Shown piece after piece: positions 56,641 to 64,000 of a DNA stretch of 64,000 nucleotides. Where the stretch lies: the NCBI GenBank assembly GCA_028673005.1, contig CM054113.1, positions 65,920,850 to 65,984,849 of the forward strand. Direction: 5' to 3'. The translations under genes and the position numbers were made by a program. Origin of the DNA: Tanypteryx hageni (lineage: Eukaryota > Arthropoda > Insecta > Odonata > Petaluridae). Within the stretch, counting starts at the first letter, position 1. Each line of letters begins with the position of its first letter. The notes below the pieces were generated by a model, which worked only from the letters and a program-made list of their open reading frames with translations, was not told the DNA's origin and did no database searches.

Positions 56641-58033
56641 ACAAAATGCCCAATTATTTCTTTCAATATGGAATGTGCATTCTTCACTTAGAAGCTATTT
56701 TTTTTGAAAGGTCAATTTCTAACCAATGAGTACTATCATTTTCTCCATATGATATAATACTTCTTCACTTTGCATTATTGTAAACTAGAGATTCTGATTC
56801 TTGCCTTTTTTGGGACCCAACCATGCCTAACAACTCACATTGTTCGCTTATCTCTAGGCTAGCCATGATATTTCGGCACCCATGAACAATTACTTAGTAA
56901 TTTTATTCGTTCTATTTGTCCAATCACATTCCATTTGAAAAATAATACTTCATCAATAGCCATAAAAAGGTTGGGAAAACTATATGTATCTTTTGGCTAC
57001 AAAGTGAAAACTTTCTAGGGACATTTACAAATTAATATTTGCCAATTTCTATTACAACTTTTCCATCTTGGAAATGTAATGTACCTAAAATTTCATATGC
57101 CCTTATGACTTTTAAACTTAAGTTTCCTCATTTTAATCCTCAAGGGGCCCTCCAGAGCAGTGTTTCTCAACCGGTACTCCGCAAACATGAGGCAGGTGCT
57201 CTGCAAGCCTCTTAAAAAATTTAAGTGAAAAGTCCAATTATTGGAAATATAATATTAAATTGTTTATTAGAACGAAGTGTAAAGACTTTTGTCTATCACG
57301 TTACGATAATCGCAACACTGCTTTGATTATAAAATCTACTTGTTCTGCCTTTTCTTTCCGAATATCTACTACCTCGTTTTCTTACCCCTCTTCCAACTTT
57401 CTGCCTCCCCTTTCCTACTCTCCAATACCCTCCCTTCCCCATCTTACTTTGTTTACTTAGAAGCATATTCACTCCCTTTATTCCTCTCTCCAATTCACGG
57501 ACCCTTCCACATTGTATACATAAAAGAACATTTTATTGACTGCCAACCAACCTCTCCTTCACCATTCCACCTCCCCTCTCCTACTCACTGATTCCCTTCC
57601 TCCCCCTCGGTGTAACATTTGCTATGGATTCTATATACTTGCATCTGATGATGCCAGGCCTCTGTTATTGACTGTGGACTCTTCCACTGCCTCCCTCCAC
57701 TCGCCTTCCAAAATCGACTCGGATACATAGTTACATCTCACGGACTATAGTTTAATTATGTTGTGCCCGCAATCCACGAAACAAGCCCGGCGCTGTATGT
57801 GGGCGACCATTTGCCCTATGTTCCATCGTAGTTGTTTGTATATCAGTTTTTTCGTTTACCATTGTGTAATATTTAAATGTGTTGGTGAGTGGTTGTGAAA
57901 AGTGTATTCTACATATTTTGTCGAATTTTGGCAGTACGTGACTAGCCTTTTGCGTTAATAAAATGAAGTTTAAATGTAATATATTTCTATTTATTCTAAT
58001 AAAATTACGTCTGCTTGGTACCCATAGGATAAA
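56641..58033. other. Intergenic stretch with hAT left end and pyrimidine-rich tract
   Basis: CAGTGTTTCTCAACCGG at 57158 matches the common hAT terminus and probably marks the left end of the transposase relic to the right. A C/T-rich tract runs from about 57370 to 57720. No host gene. Confidence 0.5.
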
Positions 58034-59910
58034 ATGAGTAAACAGACCAGGTTGACTTTTTTATGAAAAATTCCGGAGTGAGTGAAACAAATGTTGATGA
58101 AGCGATTCCATCTACTTCCATGAGAGACAATGCCGGTAATAGATCATGTGACTCACCTTCACAGTCAGATTGGAAAAAGCAGAAAGTGGTAGTACATCGA
58201 AAGTATGATCCTGATTACATTAAATACGGTTTCACATGTCAAGGCAGTAGTCCAGTGTGTTATCTGTTCTGAGGTTTTGTCAAATAGCGCCATGTTTCCA
58301 GCAAAATTAAAAATACATCTTGATAAAAAACACCAGCAGTATCAAAATAAGCCAGTCGAGTATTTTAAGAGAAGAGAAAATTAATTTAAAAGCCAGAGGG
58401 GATTAATTAGTAACATATGCAAAGTAACTGACTCAGTGCTTAATGCATCGATCTTAATTTCACTCCGAAAACTAAAAAGCCTTTCACCATAGGAGAAAGT
58501 TTAATCATGCTTGCTTAGTAGACGCATGCAAGACGATTTTGGGAGAGAAGGCTGCAAAAAAATTAGACAAATACCCCTCTCCAACGATACGATTGCGAGA
58601 CATATCGCAATGATGAATGAAGATCTTCATCAGCAACTGTTAGAGAAAGGGAAAAAAGCTAGAACCTTCGCTCTTCAATTGGACGAATCAACATATATTG
58701 CTAACAAAGCTGTAATAATTATGTATGTTCTATATATTGATTGGGACAGTGAAGTGATTGAAGAAGAATTCATGAACAGCTTTTACTTGCCACACCGATC
58801 AACTGGGTCCGAAATATTCAAGGTAATATCTGAATATTTCTCCAGCAAAGATAGACATTTCAAATTGTGTTTCGATTTGTACTGACAGTGCAGCAAATAT
58901 GACAGGTGTACATGCAGGATTGGTTGCAAAATTTAAAGAAGTAGTGCCAAAAATTCAAATTACACATTGTATTATTCACCGAGAATTATTAGCATGTAAA
59001 AAGATAAGCTCAGAGTTAAATGAAGTGCTAGCAATATCCATCAAAACAGTAAATTTAATAAAATCCAGTGCACTTAACTGCTGATTGTTTGGAATACTAT
59101 GCTATGAAATGGGGTCTGCACATTCCACACTATTATTACATGCAGAAGTTTGCTGGCTGTCCAAAGGTCGAGTGTTAAAAGGATTGTGTGAACTTAGAGA
59201 GGAAGTAGTGTGTTTTCTGTCTGAGAAAAATTCAGATCTTGTGAAGTACTACAAGATTATTAATTGGTACTTGAAACTTTGTTATCTTGCAGACATTTTT
59301 CAGAATTTGAATGACCTAAATTTATCACTACAAGGACCATTGAAAAATGTTTTTCACATGTATAGTAAAATAGAAGGGTTTAAAAAGAAATTAAAGTTAT
59401 GGGTTAACAGAGCCAATGTAAACTACTTTGATATGTTTTCTGGATTGACAGAGCTTCTGAATGAAGTTAAAGATAGAAACAATAAAGAATTTAATTTTGC
59501 AGAACTTCAACTGATCATTGGTAATCACTTGGGTACACTTAGTGATAAATTTGATAAATATTTTCCTTTAAACTAAGATCCAAGAGTAGGTTCTTTGTGG
59601 GTATTAGATCCACTTAATGATAATCAAGGAAATAACTTATCACTAGAAGAAGAAGAGTTACTAGCTGATCTTTCCTCAGACTGCACATTAAAAATTTTAA
59701 AGAAGGATTTTCCTCTTGAAACTTTTTGGATTAAAGCTTTCATTGAATTTCCACAGCTAAGTGAAAAAGCGCTGAAAGTCCTTCCTCCTTTTTCATAGGC
59801 TTTTCTATGTGAAATTGGTTTTCTGTAGTTACTGAAACAAAAAGCAACCTGAGAAATCGTTTGGACATCACTTCAACATTAAGACTATCTCTATCCAAAC
59901 TTAGCCGATA
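58034..59910 (+). pseudogene. Decayed hAT transposase gene, ZBED5-like
   Basis: It begins MSKQTRLTF (58034), with a frame break near 58062. The BED-type zinc finger region is KYDPDYIKYGFTCQG then VICSEVL and a KLKIHLDKKH spacing, with another break near 58270. The core follows: IPLSNDTIARHIAMM, FALQLDESTYIANKA, then CTDSAANMTGVHAGLVAKF after a frame shift near 58885, HCIIHRELLA, LLHAEVCWLSKGRVLKGLCEL, and at the C-terminus LETFWIKAFIEFPQLSEKALKVLPPFS followed by EIGFSVVTETKSNLRNRLD. This is the standard order of ZBED5/SCAND3-type hAT proteins. At least five stops or shifts make it inactive. Confidence 0.9.
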
Positions 59911-62725
59911 GATGTACTCTGTTCGAACATGAAGGCCCAAATATCCCATTAAGTAGGTATGGATAAACCATGTATGGATTAAAAAAATCAAATTATCAAT
60001 TTTCTACTAAATTTTAATGTTACTTTTTTATTGCTCTGTAATTATAATATTGTTTATTCGTTTTTTTGTGTTTTTAGTAAGGTAACTTAATTTTTAAAGG
60101 TTTCCTTTATTTTTATGGTAATATTTTGCTCCGACACCGAGTTTTAGGAATAATTACTATTTTGGATTTTTTTCATTATTTCTATTTGTTGGAATACCTT
60201 TATGTTAATTTATCTAGTTTGTAATACTAAGTTTGTAGTATTTTCTGCTTTTATAATTAAAGGACTTGCTACAATGTTTTATTTGTTGTTTGGGTCGTGG
60301 GTCATTAAAGGGGGTGTGACAGTGTCCGTCGGCTGAAGAGGGAAGCACCTCTGAGAGGAGAAAGGAGGGAGGGGGAGATCATGTCGTCTGCAGCGAGTGC
60401 GCGAAGGGTACTCAGAGTAAAGGTATGTCGGCGAGAGAGGGAGAGGAGGAAGCGGCGGAGGGAGAGATCTAGGCAGCAACATAGTGGGTTCGTTGACTAG
60501 GATCTCCTGTTTTAATTTCGGGTAGTGGAGAGGAGATCGTGAGGATATGATTCATTATGGTCGGGCAGCGACAGACCACCGTCGCAGACACCGGGAACGA
60601 TCCCGATCGCTCAAGTCTCTTAAGACAGGAGTGGGTAAGCTTTTTTATGTGGCGGGTCGCGTTGGTGTTAGCGAATTTTTCAGCAAGCCGGATCAGAGTT
60701 TAAATCGGAAGGTACGGAGAGATTCTGAGGTATCATATAACTAAAAAATCAAGTCTATGTTTGGTTTTTAGGGTTAACATTTCTGTATTGAATGCTGTAT
60801 TATCATTGTTTGAATTAAAAATATGAAATTGTTTCTTAAAATTTGCGGATTTCTTTTCCGTCGTAGGTTCGCGGGCCGCATAAAGCGCTCTCGGGGTCCG
60901 TATCCGTATTCACAAGGAGACGGGCCTTGCTAAGTTATGAAAGACCACCCGTCTATGGAAAGAACACCATGTAAACACAACCCTGGTCCTTCAGGTTGGG
61001 GTTGAGCGGGAGGCGAATAATCTATTCACGTAAATTATTGAAGGATAAATTTTCGTATTATTTTGCTTACTCGATCATTTTAAGTATCAACTTCTTCGTC
61101 TAATATTATTATTTTTCGTATTTTCAGAATACTATCAGCATGCTTCAAAAAAGTTATCCCGGCGGCCCAGTAATGTGTTGAAGAGAAACTATGAATCCAA
61201 CTTATGATATATAGTTAACATAGATATATTTTATATTACATTTAAGATGTATTGTTGAGTTTTCATAAAGGGACTGGGAGAGAGCGAATGGTGGAATTGC
61301 TGCAGCACCTACTGAAAAACTTAAAAATTGTTGCACACACGTAACGCTTATTTCTATGGAACGTTGCCCTGTGAATTTTTCGTAAAAAGTTTTTTAAATT
61401 GCCGAAAAATAATCAAATGTAAATAATGTGTAAATTGCAATAAATAAATAATTGTCGTTCAAAACGTGTTTTTATTTTTAAATAATCATATAACCAAATT
61501 ACGCCTTCGGTTCAATATAATACGATATAAAGGGAGGCGGAAAGGCAAGGACTCAAAAGAGCAACTAACTTCAGTTCTAAATCAATTTTTCGAAGAAAAA
61601 GCCGAAAATTCTGAATTTCACCTTGAAAATGCCCAAAAACTCACGCCTCTCGGGTTTTGGACCTTGAGTATGCCTCGAGAGACCCAAAATCCCCATTACC
61701 TCCTGTTCTTGGCCTTGAACGATACCAACACGCTTTCACATTTAGCTAGAGCCTCGAAAGGCCTGGTGGATCAAAAGGGGTTTACAGGTACATAGTATTG
61801 CTGTCTAGTGAGGACGTCTAAAGGGGAAGCTCTGCTATGTATATCAGTCCTAGAACTGCATTTTGCGGGGCCGTTCGAAAACATTCTTCTAAGCCCATAC
61901 AAAACCAATCACGCTAACGCGATGTAAAGCGTAGTTCGGGAAAAGGGAATGGTAATTGTATGACAATCTAATCATAATATTTCATTGAATCCATAAGCAT
62001 TTTTAATTTACTGCATGTAGAATTATGCAACATTTTTACGGTTAAGGAGTTAATTTCTATTTAACAAAATCAACATTTATCAAGAAAAATTTTTATTTTC
62101 GAGCAGCCAATTGTTTTATGTTTAATGGGAGAACGTATTAACACGACTCCCAGCATGAAATATCATTTTGAAGTCTTTCGGCACAAGCTGGTGAAATTAT
62201 GAAAAATGTTGATATTGTTTTGAAAATTCTGTTGGAGCCATGCAGGCAGGTATAATCGTAATTACAGCATTTGTATAAAGGTAGTCATTCAATTACCACT
62301 TCCTTATTGCACAAGCATGCGTGTATAGCTGGCTTGTTGGTAAAGAATCTGACCTGTGTGTAGAAAAATTGTTCAAATCCTGATAATTTTTAATTTAACT
62401 TGTTTTTATATTTGAATTGATTTTTTTCTCGTAAATAAGTCATAGGAAGACACTAATTCAAACAAAATGTTGCTTGAAAATTTCAATATTAAATAAAACT
62501 ATTTTCATTCAAAATTTATTTTTTACAAATATACAAGTTTATATTTACACTTAAAACATCACAGGTACAGAAATAACTTAAATGCTACCAGCATGCACAA
62601 ATATGGGTATAAGTTAGACATTCAATAAATAAAGATATTTTCTGTATAGAAACATCAAAAATTCTTATTTTTCTTTATAAATTGGAGCATAGTAAAATGA
62701 TTGGAATTTCAGTAACTTCTTTATA
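59911..62725. other. Gene-poor stretch with GC-rich patches
   Basis: GC-rich patches at 60290-60700 and 60850-61010 sit in otherwise AT-rich sequence. An open frame at 61466-61795 has no recognisable match and may be repeat-derived. Nothing else is supportable. Confidence 0.4.
60381..60422 (+). CDS. Possible first coding exon of a downstream gene
   Basis: In a GC/CpG-rich patch (60290-60700), ATG opens 14 codons (MSSAASARRVLRVK) directly followed by a GTATGT donor. No continuation was identified. The patch could equally be repeat-derived. Confidence 0.2.
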
Positions 62726-63560
62726 CAGTATACTCTCGATTTCACGGATTTCAATTCAATGGACCTTGGATTTAATGGACTCATGGCCGACGGCTGTCTG
62801 GTCACAGAGAATCCATTCCCTATCATCGCTTTATCCATGATTTCAGACCACTCACCATCTGTCAATACCGAGGGCAGTCTATTCGAAAAGAGCATTATTG
62901 CCTGACGTTTGGTTCCTGTCTGATTGTTTTCTATACATTTCAGTTTTCACCATAACATTTTCACCACTTTTGAACTTCCTGCCCGGACCGTCAACAAAAC
63001 TTCTAGGGGAAAGTATGCTTGGTGAGGGTGTCGAGCACCGAGCAATGAAATTAAATAGAGGCCGAGTGAGCCAGTAGAATACAAATTAATTTGTTATGCT
63101 GCACTTAGGGATACATTGGTTCGATTCTCGGTACCGCAGGAGTTCATACTTGCCGCGACAATGTTTATGTTCGAAATCTTCAGACTGCCAACTGTTCCAA
63201 TCTATTAGTTTTTTACACTTTTAGGTTGATAAAAAACTGCAGTTTATAGAATATTTACGTAAATAGAAAAAACTACATCGCTCAGAAGTGAAGCGGCGAG
63301 AGTGGGAGACCATGGATGACATGCGCACGGAAATTTCCAAGTTGTAATTCTACATGCTCTTCGAATTAATAGTTTTACCGCATTAGATCAACATTATTCT
63401 TGTTTAACAGTGTTCCTAATGTACTGCATTTGACATTATAAGATGTGGCCATTTAGGTGCATTTTGCTTCGTCATATGACAAACGTTCGGATTTAACAGA
63501 CTTTCGGCAATAACGGACACCCTATCCCCCCAATTAGTCCGTTAAATCAAGGATATACTG
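62726..63560. mobile_element. Tigger-type MITE
   Basis: TA flanks. The left end CAGTATACTCTCGATTTCACGG and the right end (complement of CAGTATATCCTTGATTTAACGG) are inverted at most positions. 835 bp. A minus-strand frame (62665-62895) runs out through the left end and is not a recognisable transposase core. Confidence 0.75.
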
Positions 63561-63743
63561 TACTATCAAAATTTTATTAATTAATATATAAAGCAAAAAA
63601 TATCTCAATATCAATTCTTCCAACAATGCTAGTAAGGAATGACTTCAAGATATACTTGACTGGTTGTAAAAAAAAGCATATCAAAATATTGCAAAGGCAA
63701 AAATGCCATAAATTTTTTTTACAAATTTTGATTTACTAAAAAA

Positions 63744-64000
63744 TTAACTAATTGAATTTAATGTTTTCTCTGCTTTTTTCTTTAAAAAAGTTTTGTTTTG
63801 AGAAATAATATTTTTTAACTTCAATATATTCTCAGGCGAAAGGCAACGAGCATTTCCTTCCTTTCTTGAATCAACATCTTGAGCAATTCCTGTCAAAACA
63901 GCCACCAGAAACTTTGTGAACTTTATATTAGACAAATGATCCTGGGAAGTAATCTCAAGCCAATTGATCAAATTCAACAGAAACTCGGAATCAGCACCAC
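63744..64000 (-). CDS. Last exon of an unidentified gene, runs off the right edge
   Basis: On the minus strand the frame is open from the window edge: GADSEFLLNLINWLEITSQD, then KFTKFLVAVLTGIAQDVDSR, CLSPENILKLKNII, a Lys-rich end KKKAEKTLNSIS and a stop at 63744-63746. The stretch has balanced amino acid use, predicted helices and a minus-strand AATAAA (63573-63578) about 170 nt downstream, all fitting a real 3' exon. I cannot name the family. It would be transcribed towards Clk. Confidence 0.5.
   Translation of the reverse strand, partial: GADSEFLLNLINWLEITSQDHLSNIKFTKFLVAVLTGIAQDVDSRKEGNARCLSPENILKLKNIISQNKTFLKKKAEKTLNSIS

Noticed and set aside
1..64000. CRISPR array, bacterial operon or prophage features
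   Set aside because: The sequence has spliced exons, eukaryotic transposons and no prokaryotic gene arrangement. No regularly spaced short direct repeats were seen.

Overview
This is an AT-rich, intron-bearing animal nuclear sequence. The main host gene is an almost certainly complete coding region of the circadian transcription factor Clock (CLK, bHLH-PAS) on the + strand. Its 16 coding exons run from 24613 to 54775. I joined them by eye from canonical GT/AG sites; the phases agree throughout and give 1019 residues plus a stop. The N-terminus ([12 protein letters not shown]), the bHLH and the PAS-B core look like insect CLK, so the organism is an insect. The protein keeps a glutamine-rich C-terminal half with a vertebrate exon-19-like coiled segment. 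I cannot name the species.

Layout. 1-8 kb: mostly noncoding, with a possible 3'-terminal exon of an upstream + strand gene (from 1345), microsatellites, a piggyBac-type MITE (5692-6596), a SINE-like unit and a hAT/ZMYM1-type transposase fragment (8054-8437). 8.7-24 kb: a graveyard of hAT elements, with several short hAT MITEs that have recognisable target-site duplications and two decayed minus-strand hAT transposase genes (about 15.78-17.46 kb and 18.64-20.93 kb). Candidate Clock 5' regulatory or leader sequences may lie here, for example a TATA-like box followed by a splice donor near 9.5 kb and a V/P-box plus E-box pair near 11.25 kb. 24.6-54.8 kb: Clock, whose introns hold a piggyBac MITE, several Tigger/pogo MITEs, a 2.27-kb pogo element with two in-frame stops nested inside another inverted-repeat element, an antisense THAP-domain exon and several near-perfect foldbacks. 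54.8-56.6 kb: the probable Clock 3'UTR. 57-60 kb: a third decayed hAT transposase gene (ZBED5-like, + strand). 60-64 kb: a GC-rich patch with a possible first exon, a Tigger MITE, and the last exon of an unidentified minus-strand gene that runs off the right edge.

How the parts relate. Clock is the only host gene whose function can be assigned. Its product should dimerise with Cycle/BMAL1, bind CACGTG E-boxes and drive the circadian feedback loop. The transposons are not functionally linked to it, but they account for much of its intron length. All transposase genes seen here are interrupted by stops or frameshifts, or are fragments.
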